Below, one piece after another: positions 40,132 to 48,206 of a stretch of 64,000 nt of DNA. Each line of letters begins with the position of its first letter. The stretch's first letter is position 1. The stretch covers positions 3,100,001 through 3,164,000 of the forward strand of contig NZ_JAPEPI010000001.1 in assembly GCF_026340305.1 (NCBI RefSeq), given 5' to 3'. A program made the position numbers and the translations under genes. Below the pieces are notes generated by a model, which worked only from the letters and a program-made list of their open reading frames with translations, searched no databases and was not told where the DNA came from. The DNA comes from Streptomyces sp. NBC_01381 (lineage in GTDB: Bacteria > Actinomycetota > Actinomycetes > Streptomycetales > Streptomycetaceae).

Positions 40132-41934
40132 TCAGAACACCGGGGTCCCGTCCCGGGTCAGCTTCCAGTCCACCGACGCGAACCGGCCCGGGTCGACCGT
40201 CCCCTTCGCCCGCACCCACTGGATGATCGTGTTGCGGATCTCGTCCGAGTTCGCCCACAGCTGCTTGGCGCCCGCGATGTGCGGGAAGTTCCCGCCGCCG
40301 CTCGCACGGTAGTTGTTCACCGCGAGCACGAACTCAGCCTTGGGGTCGAGCTCCTTGCCGTCGAAGCTCAGCTTCACGATGCGGGAGCCCGCCGCCTTGG
40401 CGATGTCGATCTCGTACGTCACGCCGTACAGCGCGTCGTAGTTGTAGTCCGGGATGTTGTCCGCGTTGGTGAGCTTCGCCGGGTCGACCGGGGCGCCGGC
40501 CGCCGTCTGGACGTAATAACGGGCGGAGAACTCCAGGTACTCCTTCAGCTGCGCGCCCGTGACGAGCCGCGCCTCCAGGGTGTTCTCGAACGGGTAGAGG
40601 CCCGCCGCGTCCTTGATGGTGATCTCGCCCTGCGGGATCTTCGCCGTACGCGAGAAGCACGAGGCCTGGGAGAGCACGGGCAGCGCCGCGTACTGGCCGC
40701 CCTTGAGCGCCTCCCCGACCGTCTCCGCCTGGACGTGGTTGATCAGGTCGATGATCGCGACATCCTTGTACGGGCCTTCGGCCGTGCTCATCGCCTGCGT
40801 CGACGTGCCGATGACCTGGTTGACGTACGCGACGACCTTCTTGTGCTCGTCCGCGAGCAGCTTGGTGACCTTTGAATCCTCCGCCGCCGTATTGGAGTTG
40901 AGGACCTGCGCGCCCACCTTCTCGACCGTCCAGCGGCCCTTCGACCACACCAGGTCGAAGTCGAAGAGGGTGAGCCGCTGGCCCCACTTCAGGGGCTCGG
41001 AGAGGACGACCTTCTTGCCGGTCTCCTTGTTCTCCACGAAGTACTCGGGGATCTCCGTGTGCGCGTGCCCGACCAGGATCGCGTCGATCCCGGGCACCTG
41101 CTCGGCGACCAGACCGGCCGAGTTCTCGATGTACGGCAGCTGGTCACCGTACGAAGAGGTGCCGCTGGAGCCGGAGTGCGCCGAGACGATGACGACGTCC
41201 GCGCCCATCGAGCGCAGCTTCGGCACCCACTTCGCCGCCTGCTCCTCCAGGCCCGGGAACGTCATCTTGCCCTGGACGTTCGCCTTGTCCCAGATCGCGA
41301 TGCCGGGGTTGGTCAGACCGAGGACGGCGACTTTCACGTCCCGGCCGTGCGGGGTGCGCAGGCGCTTCATGAAGTACGGCGGGAAAGCGGGCTTCTGCGT
41401 CTTCGCGTCGAGCGCGTTCGCGCCCAGCAGGGGGAAGTCGCACTGCTCCTCGAACTTCCGGAGGACGGGAATGCCGTAATTGAATTCGTGATTGCCGAGC
41501 GCCGCCGCGTCGTAGCCGATGCTGTTCATCGCCTGCGCCATCGGATGGACCGGGCCGCGCTCGGCGGTGATCGGGTCGATCTTGGCGTAGTAGTACGAGA
41601 GCTGGGTGCCCTGAATGGTGTCGCCCGCGTCGATCAGAAGCGTGTTGCGGCGGCCTCTCTCCTCGCGGATCTCGTTCACGAGGGTGGAGATCTTCGCCAG
41701 GCCCACGTCGTTGTGGTCCTTGTCGTCGAACTCCTTGTCCGTGAAGTAGTCCCAGTTGAAGACGTTGCCGTGCAGGTCCGTGGTGCCCATGACGGTGAAC
41801 GAGTACCGCTTCGTCCGCTTGGCGGGCTTCCCGGGTGCCTGGGCCGTCGCGGACGGCGCTGCGGCCACGCCTCCGGCGAGCGCCACCCCCGTGGCTGCGG
41901 ACTTCCCCAGGAACTTCCGGCGGTTCAGCGGCAT
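40132..41934 (-). CDS. Tat-exported 5'-nucleotidase / 2',3'-cyclic nucleotide phosphodiesterase
   Basis: 600 residues. A twin-arginine signal (NRRKFLGKSAATGVALAGG) starts the protein. The metallophosphoesterase core shows TTDLHGN, DAGDTIQGT, GNHEFNYG and GHAHTEIPEY for the two-metal site. The C-terminal UshA-type domain (NNYRASGGGNFPHI, the nucleobase-clamping region) is complete. It acts outside the membrane on cyclic and 5' nucleotides to supply phosphate and nucleosides. AAGGGGAG precedes the ATG. No PHO box is obvious in the divergent region with the SIMPL gene. Confidence 0.94.
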   Translation of the reverse strand: MPLNRRKFLGKSAATGVALAGGVAAAPSATAQAPGKPAKRTKRYSFTVMGTTDLHGNVFNWDYFTDKEFDDKDHNDVGLAKISTLVNEIREERGRRNTLLIDAGDTIQGTQLSYYYAKIDPITAERGPVHPMAQAMNSIGYDAAALGNHEFNYGIPVLRKFEEQCDFPLLGANALDAKTQKPAFPPYFMKRLRTPHGRDVKVAVLGLTNPGIAIWDKANVQGKMTFPGLEEQAAKWVPKLRSMGADVVIVSAHSGSSGTSSYGDQLPYIENSAGLVAEQVPGIDAILVGHAHTEIPEYFVENKETGKKVVLSEPLKWGQRLTLFDFDLVWSKGRWTVEKVGAQVLNSNTAAEDSKVTKLLADEHKKVVAYVNQVIGTSTQAMSTAEGPYKDVAIIDLINHVQAETVGEALKGGQYAALPVLSQASCFSRTAKIPQGEITIKDAAGLYPFENTLEARLVTGAQLKEYLEFSARYYVQTAAGAPVDPAKLTNADNIPDYNYDALYGVTYEIDIAKAAGSRIVKLSFDGKELDPKAEFVLAVNNYRASGGGNFPHIAGAKQLWANSDEIRNTIIQWVRAKGTVDPGRFASVDWKLTRDGTPVF

Positions 41935-42063
41935 TTCGTGCTCCCCTTGGTCGACCGATGTAACGCGCGTAGATTCTGTCCCCGACCACACCACCGGCAA
42001 CAGACCCCGCAGGTTTCGATCCGGTGACTGTCCGGTGCCGTGCCCCAGTGCGAGAGTGGCCGC

Positions 42064-42771
42064 ATGGATGACACGACCACCCCCACTCCGTATGGCACCC
42101 CCGACGCCCCGCGCCTTGCCGTCAAGGGCGAGGCGCACCTGGAAGTCGACCCCGAGATCGCTCGCATCGGCATCACCGTGAGCGCGCGCGGCAGCGACCG
42201 GCGTGACGCCCTGAACGACCTGACGCGGCGCAACGCCGCCGTCCTCGACCTCATCAAGTCGTACGGCGACGCGGTGGAGAAGCTGGAGACCGGGGCCTTC
42301 TCCATCACCCCCGAACTCACCAAGCGGGGCAAGGGCGAACGCGTCCGCACCTACCACGGGCGGGTCACCGTCACCGCCGAGCTCACCGACTTCACCGCGC
42401 TCGGTGAACTCACCACGCGCATCGCCGACTTGGAGCTGACCCGCGTTGACGGGCCGTGGTGGTCGCTGCGGCCCGGCTCGCCCGCCCACCGCGAGGCCCG
42501 CCAGCAGGCGGTCAGGGAGGCGGTGCAGCGGGGCCGGGAGTACGCCCAGGCGCTGGGGGCGGGGCTCGCCGCCCTGGTGGAGCTCGCCGACATCGGCGCG
42601 GAGAACGCGGCGCCGTACGGCTACGGGGGTGCGCCGGCCATGCGCTCGGTCGCGTACGGCGGCGCCGCCGACATGGCCCAGGAGGCGGCACCCCTGGACC
42701 TCGAACCCCAGCGGCAGCGCGTCTACGCACAGGTCAACGCGCGCTTCACCATGACGCCTCCGCAGCTGTAG
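42064..42771 (+). CDS. SIMPL-domain protein (DUF541)
   Basis: 235 residues from ATG 42064. It opens with APRLAVKGEAHLEVDPEIAR, the standard start of SIMPL domains, and has RTYHGRVTVTAEL and a helical AHREARQQAVREAVQRGREY near the end of the fold. No signal peptide is seen, unlike many members. The role of DUF541 is poorly known; some relatives bind signalling proteins or form cages. Divergent from the 5'-nucleotidase gene and closed by a terminator. Confidence 0.88.
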   Translation: MDDTTTPTPYGTPDAPRLAVKGEAHLEVDPEIARIGITVSARGSDRRDALNDLTRRNAAVLDLIKSYGDAVEKLETGAFSITPELTKRGKGERVRTYHGRVTVTAELTDFTALGELTTRIADLELTRVDGPWWSLRPGSPAHREARQQAVREAVQRGREYAQALGAGLAALVELADIGAENAAPYGYGGAPAMRSVAYGGAADMAQEAAPLDLEPQRQRVYAQVNARFTMTPPQL

Positions 42772-42790
42772 CCACAGGCGTGCTTGACAG

Positions 42791-42843
42791 TGCGGGGCGC
42801 TCGGTAAATCGCTCATCAGAGCAGCGCCCCGCACAATTCAACA
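42791..42843 (+). terminator. SIMPL gene terminator
   Basis: TGCGGGGCGCT (42791-42801) pairs perfectly with AGCGCCCCGCA (42833-42843). The 31-base loop holds a small GCTC/GAGC hairpin. Confidence 0.75.
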
Positions 42844-42848
42844 CTTGT

Positions 42849-42875
42849 CAATAACCCTTCACGCAAAGGTTGTTG
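42849..42875. promoter_or_regulatory. Inverted repeat upstream of pyruvate kinase
   Basis: CAATAACC (42849-42856) and GGTTGTTG (42868-42875) with an 11-bp gap match at 7 of 8 pairs. The region is AT-rich with TTGTCA nearby, so it probably overlaps the pyk promoter. It ends 53 bases before the start codon. Confidence 0.5.
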
Positions 42876-42928
42876 AGTAGTCATGCCCAGCCAATTCTCT
42901 ACCCGTCGGTAAGGCCTAGGGTCGAACC

Positions 42929-44365
42929 ATGCGCCGAGCAAAAATCGTTTGTACCCTGGGCCCCGCCACGGACTCGTACGACCAGATCAAGGCACTGGTC
43001 GAAGCCGGAATGGACGTGGCCCGCTTCAACCTCAGCCACGGCTCGTACGCCGATCACGAGGAGCGCTACCAGCGCGTACGCAAGGCCTCCGACGAGAGCG
43101 GCCGCAGCGTCGGCGTCCTCGCCGACCTTCAAGGCCCGAAGATCCGCCTCGGCCGCTTCAGCGAAGGTCCCGTACTTCTCGAACGGGGCGACGAGTTCAC
43201 CATCACCGTCGAAGAGGGCGTCCAGGGCGACCGCCAGACCTGTGGGACGACCTACGGCGGCCTCGCCGAGGACGTCACCCCGGGCGAGCGCATCCTTGTG
43301 GACGACGGCAAAGTGACCCTGGAGGTCACCGCGGTCGACGGGCCCCGCGTCACGACCACGGTCGTCGAGGGCGGCATGGTCTCCGACAACAAGGGCCTCA
43401 ACCTCCCCGGCGTCGCGGTCTCCGTGCCCGCCCTCTCCGAGAAGGACGAGGCGGACCTGCGCTGGGCCCTGCGTTCAGGATTCGACGTCATCGCCCTGTC
43501 CTTCGTACGCAGCGGACGCGACATCGAGGACGTCCACCGGATCATGGACGAGGAGGGCCGCAGGCTCCCCGTGATCGCCAAGGTGGAGAAGCCGCAGGCG
43601 GTCGAGAACATCGAGGACATCGTCGCCGCCTTCGACGGCATCATGGTCGCCCGCGGCGACCTGGGCGTCGAAATGCCCCTGGAGCAGGTGCCGATCGTCC
43701 AGAAGCGCGCCATCAAACTCGCCAAGCGCAACGCCAAGCCGGTCATCGTCGCCACCCAGATGCTCGACTCGATGATCGACAACTCCCGCCCGACGCGCGC
43801 CGAGGCGTCCGACGTCGCCAACGCCGTGATCGACGGCACGGACGCGGTGATGCTCTCCGGCGAGACCAGCGTCGGCAAGTACCCCATCGAGACGGTCCGC
43901 ACGATGGGCCGCATCGTCGAGGCCGCCGAAGAGGACATCCTCGCCAAGGGTCTGCCGCCGCTGACCGAGCGGAGCAAGCCGCGCACGCAGGGCGGTGCGG
44001 TGGCCCGCGCGGCCGCCGAGATGGGCGACTTCCTCGGCGCCAAGTTCCTCGTCGCCTTCACCCAGTCCGGCGACACGGTCCGCCGCCTCTCGCGCTACCG
44101 CTCGCCGATCCCGCTCCTCGCCTTCACCCCGGACCGGGCGACGCGCTCGCAACTGAACCTCACCTGGGGCGTGGAGACCTTCCTCGGCCCGCACGTCGAG
44201 TCCACCGACGCGATGGTCGACCAGGTCGACGAACTGCTCCTCAAGATCGGCCGCTGCGAGCGCGGCGACATCGTGGTCATCACGGCGGGCTCCCCGCCCG
44301 GCGTCCCCGGCTCGACGAACCTCGTCCGCATCCACCGCATCGGCGAGGACGACAACCCCAAGTAG
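42929..44365 (+). CDS. pyk: Pyruvate kinase
   Basis: 478 residues, standard length. RRAKIVCTLGPATDSYDQIK opens the barrel; MDVARFNLSHG, ADLQGPKIRLGRF, and IAKVEKPQAVENIEDIV with the catalytic Lys follow; the K/Mg site is MVARGDLGVEMP. The C-terminal regulatory domain is complete. It converts phosphoenolpyruvate and ADP to pyruvate and ATP, the last step of glycolysis. An AGGG 8 bases upstream is the only ribosome site. An 8-bp inverted repeat lies at the probable promoter. Streptomyces usually have two pyk genes, and this one fits the SCO2014 position from memory. Confidence 0.97.
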   Translation: MRRAKIVCTLGPATDSYDQIKALVEAGMDVARFNLSHGSYADHEERYQRVRKASDESGRSVGVLADLQGPKIRLGRFSEGPVLLERGDEFTITVEEGVQGDRQTCGTTYGGLAEDVTPGERILVDDGKVTLEVTAVDGPRVTTTVVEGGMVSDNKGLNLPGVAVSVPALSEKDEADLRWALRSGFDVIALSFVRSGRDIEDVHRIMDEEGRRLPVIAKVEKPQAVENIEDIVAAFDGIMVARGDLGVEMPLEQVPIVQKRAIKLAKRNAKPVIVATQMLDSMIDNSRPTRAEASDVANAVIDGTDAVMLSGETSVGKYPIETVRTMGRIVEAAEEDILAKGLPPLTERSKPRTQGGAVARAAAEMGDFLGAKFLVAFTQSGDTVRRLSRYRSPIPLLAFTPDRATRSQLNLTWGVETFLGPHVESTDAMVDQVDELLLKIGRCERGDIVVITAGSPPGVPGSTNLVRIHRIGEDDNPK

Positions 44366-44370
44366 CCGCG

Positions 44371-44403
44371 TTCGCCATCGCCCTACGGCGTGACGATGGC
44401 GAA
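44371..44403. terminator. Shared hairpin ending pyk and the alkyl sulfatase gene
   Basis: TTCGCCATCG (44371-44380) with CGATGGCGAA (44394-44403), 10 perfect pairs. Its right arm is inside the last codons of the minus-strand gene. Confidence 0.75.
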
Positions 44404-46296
44404 GGCCGGATCCGGCTTGTCCACCACGCCGAGCAGATCGGACAGCAGCGAGGCGTCACCCTCCACCTCGATGTCCCCGAGCCCCTTGCCGCCCAGCATG
44501 GCGAGCAGCTGGGGCTTGGTCATGGTGAGGGTGACGCCCGCGTCCGGGTTCTTCTCCGCGTCGCTGCGATACGTCAACACACCGTTCCGCAGCGTCAGAT
44601 GCCAGACCTTCCCGAGCGCCGGAAGACTCCAGTCCATCCGCAGCTTCAGCTCCCACGCCCTGGGGCCGTTGATCCGGACCGCCACGGAGTCGATCAACTG
44701 GTCCACCGACAGAGCCATCAGCATGTCCGCGCTCGTCACGGACGTCGGGGAGTCCCGCACACCCTCACGCAGCTCCTGGGCGCCCACCAGATAGAAGTTC
44801 CGCCACACGGCGTTCTCCGAAGCCTGCCCCAACTTCGTGTACAGCTTGGCGAGTTCACTCTTGGCCGCCTTGTGGCCCGGGTCGGCGAACACCACATGAT
44901 TGAGCAGCGTCACCGCGAACCGCAGATCGCCGCTCCCCGCGAACGCCTTCGCCTTGGCGACCGTCGCCGTGCGGCCCCCCATCGCCTTGACGTACCGCTT
45001 GGCCTCCTCGACCGGCGGATGCTCCCACAGGTGCGCGGGATTCCCGTCGAACCACCCCATGTACCGCTGATAGATGCCCTTCACGTTATGACTGAGCGAG
45101 CCGTAGTACCCCCGGTTCGCCCACACCCCGGCGAGCGCGGGCGGCAACTCGATCTCCTCGGCGATCTCGCGCCCCGTCATCCCCGCGTTGATCATCCGCA
45201 GCGTCTGGTCATGCATGTACGCGTACAGATCCCGCTGCTGCTCGAGCAGCTCGACGATCGTGTCGCCACCCCACGTCGGCCAGTGATGCGAGGCGAAGGC
45301 GACATCGACCCGACCGCCGAACAGCACCACCGACTCGTCGAGGTAACGCGCCCACTGCCGGGCATCCCGCACCTGCGCGCCACGCAACGTGATGATGTTG
45401 TGCATCGTGTGCGTCGCGTTCTCCGCCATGCAGACGGCACGCAGCTCCGGGAGCACGAAGTTCATCTCCGCGGGCGCCTCGGTCCCCGGCGTCATCTGGA
45501 ACTCGAACCGCACCCCGTCGACGGTCTCGACCTGCCCGGTCTCCGTGATGTCCTTGGTCGGCGGTATCAGCCCGATCGACCCGACGGAAACGGTCTGCCC
45601 GAGCCCACAACCGATCTGCCCCACAGGGGACTTGGCCAGCAGGGCGCCGTACATGTACCCGGAACGCCGCTGCATCGCCGTACCCGCGTACACGTTCTCG
45701 GAGACCGCGTGTTCCATGAACCCGTCGGGCGCCAGGATCGGAACGCCGTCCTCGGATCCTGCCGGCAGCACACCGCGACAGCCGCCGAAGTGGTCGACGT
45801 GGGGGTGGGTGTAGATGACCCCGGTGACCTTCTTCTCGCCCCGGTGCCCGCGGTACAGCTTGAGCGCGGCGGCCGCGGTCTCCGCCGAGATCAGCGGGTC
45901 GACGACGATGATGCCGGTGTCGCCCTCGATGATCGTCATGTTCGACAGATCGAGGCCGCGCACCTGGTAGATGCGGTCGGTGACCTTGTAGAGGCCCTGC
46001 TTCGACACGAGCTGGGACTGCCGCCACAGGCTCTTGTTCGCGGTCTTGGGGGCGTCCTTCTTCAGGAAGGCGTACGCGTCGTTGTCCCAGACGACATCGC
46101 CCTTGGCGTTCTTGACGACACCGGGTACGAGGGCGGCGATGAACCCCCTGTCGGCGTCGGCGAAGTCGTCTCCGCCCTTGTCCGTGCCTTCGCGGTCGAT
46201 CGCGGAAGCGGTGTGAGGGTTCAGGGCCATGGCTGCCGCGGCGGCACCCGCGGCGGCTACGACGAAGCTGCGCCGGTTCAGGGGAGGGGGAGTCAT
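44383..46296 (-). CDS. Tat-exported alkyl sulfatase (SdsA1/BDS1 type metallo-beta-lactamase)
   Basis: 637 residues. A twin-arginine signal (NRRSFVVAAAGAAAAAMAL) leads the protein. The metal site is THPHVDHFGG near residue 163, followed by AENATHTMHN and SHHWPTWG, as in SdsA1. The middle helical alkyl-sulfatase dimerisation domain is seen around GYYGSLSHNVKGIYQRYMG. The C-terminal SCP2-like domain (~from 515) ends with TLTMTKPQLLAMLGGKG. It cleaves primary alkyl sulfates such as dodecyl sulfate to alcohol and sulfate outside the membrane, allowing growth on sulfated surfactants or lipids. Full length, intact. Confidence 0.93.
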   Translation of the reverse strand: MTPPPLNRRSFVVAAAGAAAAAMALNPHTASAIDREGTDKGGDDFADADRGFIAALVPGVVKNAKGDVVWDNDAYAFLKKDAPKTANKSLWRQSQLVSKQGLYKVTDRIYQVRGLDLSNMTIIEGDTGIIVVDPLISAETAAAALKLYRGHRGEKKVTGVIYTHPHVDHFGGCRGVLPAGSEDGVPILAPDGFMEHAVSENVYAGTAMQRRSGYMYGALLAKSPVGQIGCGLGQTVSVGSIGLIPPTKDITETGQVETVDGVRFEFQMTPGTEAPAEMNFVLPELRAVCMAENATHTMHNIITLRGAQVRDARQWARYLDESVVLFGGRVDVAFASHHWPTWGGDTIVELLEQQRDLYAYMHDQTLRMINAGMTGREIAEEIELPPALAGVWANRGYYGSLSHNVKGIYQRYMGWFDGNPAHLWEHPPVEEAKRYVKAMGGRTATVAKAKAFAGSGDLRFAVTLLNHVVFADPGHKAAKSELAKLYTKLGQASENAVWRNFYLVGAQELREGVRDSPTSVTSADMLMALSVDQLIDSVAVRINGPRAWELKLRMDWSLPALGKVWHLTLRNGVLTYRSDAEKNPDAGVTLTMTKPQLLAMLGGKGLGDIEVEGDASLLSDLLGVVDKPDPAFAIVTP

Positions 46297-46413
46297 GGGG
46301 GCGAAGATCGCAGTGGGGTGCGGGGCTGGGCAAGGGTTTGGCGGGGAATTGGGACAGGTCCCAGGCTGGGTGGAGGAGAGGGGTGACGGGTCCTATTGCG
46401 GAGGGTGCGGGGG

Positions 46414-47178
46414 TCAGTATTTGGGGCCGATGTGGGTGTCCATGAGGGCTACAGAATCCTTGCGGGCGACGGAAATGTTGCGGGGGTTGGCCGGTCTCCA
46501 ACTGACGCCAAGTCTGTCGAGAGTGTCGGTGTAGAGCCGGATGATGTCGCCCGACAGGTTGGTGAAGAAGTACCGGGGGTACTCGTAGCGCTTGCGCTCG
46601 CCGTCGACGAGGCGGGTCGTCCAGTTGGTGATGCGGCAGCCGTCGGAGTGGATGAGGCCGCGGATGAACTCCCAGGGGTGGGAGTCGACGATCTCCTGTT
46701 GCCAGGGTTCGAGGGCGATGGTGCGGTTGTGTTTCTTTCCGGGGCCGTGCTGGGGAAAGAGGCACGGCCAGTGCTTGCTGGAGCAGGTGACCGCGACGCA
46801 GCCCTGTTTCTTGACACGGCATACGCGGTTGTCCGGGCGCGCGGCGCGGATGGCCGCTTCACACGCCTCGATCAAGCCGGGCCAGGCGTCGGCGCACACG
46901 ATGCGCATGAAGTAGACACCTCGTCGGCCCGCGCTGATGCAGCCGTCGCCAAGGTAGAGGCCGAGCAAGTAGGAGTACGCGGCGGGGTCTTGAGGCTTCG
47001 AGGGGGCGTCACCGCAACGTGGACATGGGGCCGCCCGATTCCAGGGGAGCGGCTCGATACGGGTTTGCCAGGAGCGGATCGCGGCCCGCGATATGCCGGT
47101 TTCCTTGCTGACGGAGTTCAGGCTGCGACCTTGGCTGACGAGCGTGAGGGCCCGCTTGCGTGTGCCGATGTCGTACAT
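46414..47178 (-). CDS. HTH plus LAGLIDADG-type protein next to the tRNA
   Basis: 254 residues from ATG 47178 (GTG or ATG starts further up are possible). The N-terminus is a helix-turn-helix (RALTLVSQGRSLNSVSKETG, then ISRAAIRSWQTR). A CPRC pair follows. Two LAGLIDADG-like helices are visible, YLLGLYLGDGCIS near 75 and FIRGLIHSDGCRI near 175, each with the acidic residue that binds Mg in homing endonucleases. No intron or intein surrounds it. It begins 110 bases downstream of the odd tRNA on the same strand. Codon use is a little less GC-biased than its neighbours. It could be a freestanding homing nuclease or a domesticated DNA-binding regulator. Confidence 0.75.
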   Translation of the reverse strand: MYDIGTRKRALTLVSQGRSLNSVSKETGISRAAIRSWQTRIEPLPWNRAAPCPRCGDAPSKPQDPAAYSYLLGLYLGDGCISAGRRGVYFMRIVCADAWPGLIEACEAAIRAARPDNRVCRVKKQGCVAVTCSSKHWPCLFPQHGPGKKHNRTIALEPWQQEIVDSHPWEFIRGLIHSDGCRITNWTTRLVDGERKRYEYPRYFFTNLSGDIIRLYTDTLDRLGVSWRPANPRNISVARKDSVALMDTHIGPKY

Positions 47179-47267
47179 GTGGCCGAGCCTGGCCGGATCT
47201 TGTGGGCTGCACAGGGATCTGAGGGTGCATTCACCATGGCGAGTGAAGATCGCCAATTCGATCCGTG

Positions 47268-47284
47268 ACCTTCGAAATGAAGGT
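47268..47284 (-). terminator. Hairpin after the tRNA
   Basis: ACCTTC-ATTTC-GAAGGT on the minus strand, starting 4 bases past the tRNA end. A similar CCTTC/GAAGG repeat lies on the other side of the tRNA (47364-47378). Confidence 0.5.
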
Positions 47285-47288
47285 TAAG

Positions 47289-47361
47289 TGCCCCGGGTGG
47301 GATTCGAACCCACGCTGGATGGTGTTTGAGACCACTGCCTCTACCGCTGGGCTACCGGGGC
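47289..47361 (-). tRNA. tRNA with Leu anticodon CAA and short variable loop
   Basis: 73 bases, no encoded CCA. Acceptor GCCCCGG/CCGGGGC (7 of 7 pairs) with A73. The D-arm has three pairs (GCC/GGC) around CAGCGGTAGA, as in class II tRNAs and like the CGGTAGA of E. coli tRNA-Leu. Anticodon stem GTGGT/ACCAT, loop CTCAAAC, so the anticodon is CAA (codon UUG). T-arm GTGGG-TTCGAAT-CCCAC. The variable region is only CCAGC, 5 bases, where bacterial tRNA-Leu has a long stem-loop. Folding is sound throughout. The amino acid is Leu by anticodon, A73 and D-arm, but charging by LeuRS is not assured. Confidence 0.85.
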
Positions 47362-47464
47362 ATCCTTCAGAACGAAGGTTAGCGGAGACCCGCCGTGCCT
47401 CAAAGATACAGGAGCTAGGTAGGCTCAGGGCAAGCAGTAACGTGCCCCGCCCCTAGGAGCCCCC

Positions 47465-48121
47465 GTGACTTCCCCCGAGTCGCCCCAGCCCGTAGCCGAT
47501 GACGACGACAAGTCGCACGTGCCTCCGCTGACGACCCGTGTCGTCATCGCCGAGGACGAGGCTCTTATCCGGCTCGACCTCAAGGAAATGCTCGAGGAGG
47601 AGGGCTACAGCGTCGTCGGCGAGGCCGGAGACGGCCAGAAAGCCGTCGAGCTGGCCCGGGAGCACAAGCCCGACCTGGTGATCCTGGACGTGAAGATGCC
47701 CGTCCTCGACGGCATCTCGGCGGCCGAGAAGATCGCCGAGGAGAGCATCGCCCCGGTCCTCATGCTCACCGCCTTCTCGCAGCGTGACCTCGTCGAGCGG
47801 GCCAGGGACGCGGGCGCGATGGCGTACCTGGTGAAGCCGTTCAGCAAGAGCGACGTCGTCCCGGCCATCGAGATGGCCGTCTCGCGCTTCACGGAGCTGA
47901 AGACGCTGGAGAAGGAGGTCGCCGACCTCACCCAGCGCCTGGAGACCCGCAAGCTGGTGGACCGCGCCAAGTCGATCCTGCAGACCGAGTACGGCCTCAC
48001 CGAGCCCGCCGCGTTCCGCTGGATCCAGAAGACGTCGATGGACCGCCGGCTTTCCATGCAGCAGGTCGCGGAGGCCGTCATCGAGGACGCCGACGAGAAG
48101 AAGGCGTCCAAGGGGCAGTAG
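47465..48121 (+). CDS. pdtaR: Two-component response regulator with ANTAR output (PdtaR-like)
   Basis: 218 residues, GTG start with AGGAG 5 bases before. The receiver domain has VVIAEDEALIRLDL, the phosphorylation site Asp75 (LVILDVKMP), a Thr/Ala switch (MLTAFSQRDL) and the Lys of YLVKPF. A helix links to the C-terminal ANTAR domain (KTLEKEVADLTQRLETRKLV, then AKSILQTEYGLTEPAAFRWI and QKTSMDRRLSMQQVAEAVI), which binds paired hexaloop hairpins in mRNA to prevent termination. It matches PdtaR (Rv1626) of mycobacteria in layout. No histidine kinase is adjacent. Target RNAs are unknown. Confidence 0.93.
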   Translation: MTSPESPQPVADDDDKSHVPPLTTRVVIAEDEALIRLDLKEMLEEEGYSVVGEAGDGQKAVELAREHKPDLVILDVKMPVLDGISAAEKIAEESIAPVLMLTAFSQRDLVERARDAGAMAYLVKPFSKSDVVPAIEMAVSRFTELKTLEKEVADLTQRLETRKLVDRAKSILQTEYGLTEPAAFRWIQKTSMDRRLSMQQVAEAVIEDADEKKASKGQ

Positions 48122-48152
48122 CCCCCGGCCCGCCCTTCCTACGCGTACGGAG

Positions 48153-48186
48153 AAGGCCCGCACCCCGAAGCCGGGGTGCGGGCCTT
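48153..48186 (+). terminator. pdtaR terminator
   Basis: AAGGCCCGCACCCC with its complement, 14 pairs, loop GAAGCC. An outer GTACG/CGTAC pairing extends it. It also faces the end of livF. Confidence 0.9.
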
Positions 48187-48206
48187 CGTCGTACGCGAAG
48201 TGCTGC

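Noticed and set aside
42949..46386. An 1145-codon plus-strand frame through pyk and opposite the alkyl sulfatase
   Set aside because: It spans two real genes in wrong frames and its product is Arg/Pro/His-rich low-complexity sequence.
46297..46413. An attachment site or mobile element boundary next to the tRNA and LAGLIDADG gene
   Set aside because: No integrase, no duplication of the tRNA 3' end and no terminal repeats are seen. The CCTTC/GAAGG hairpins flanking the tRNA are too short to be att sites.
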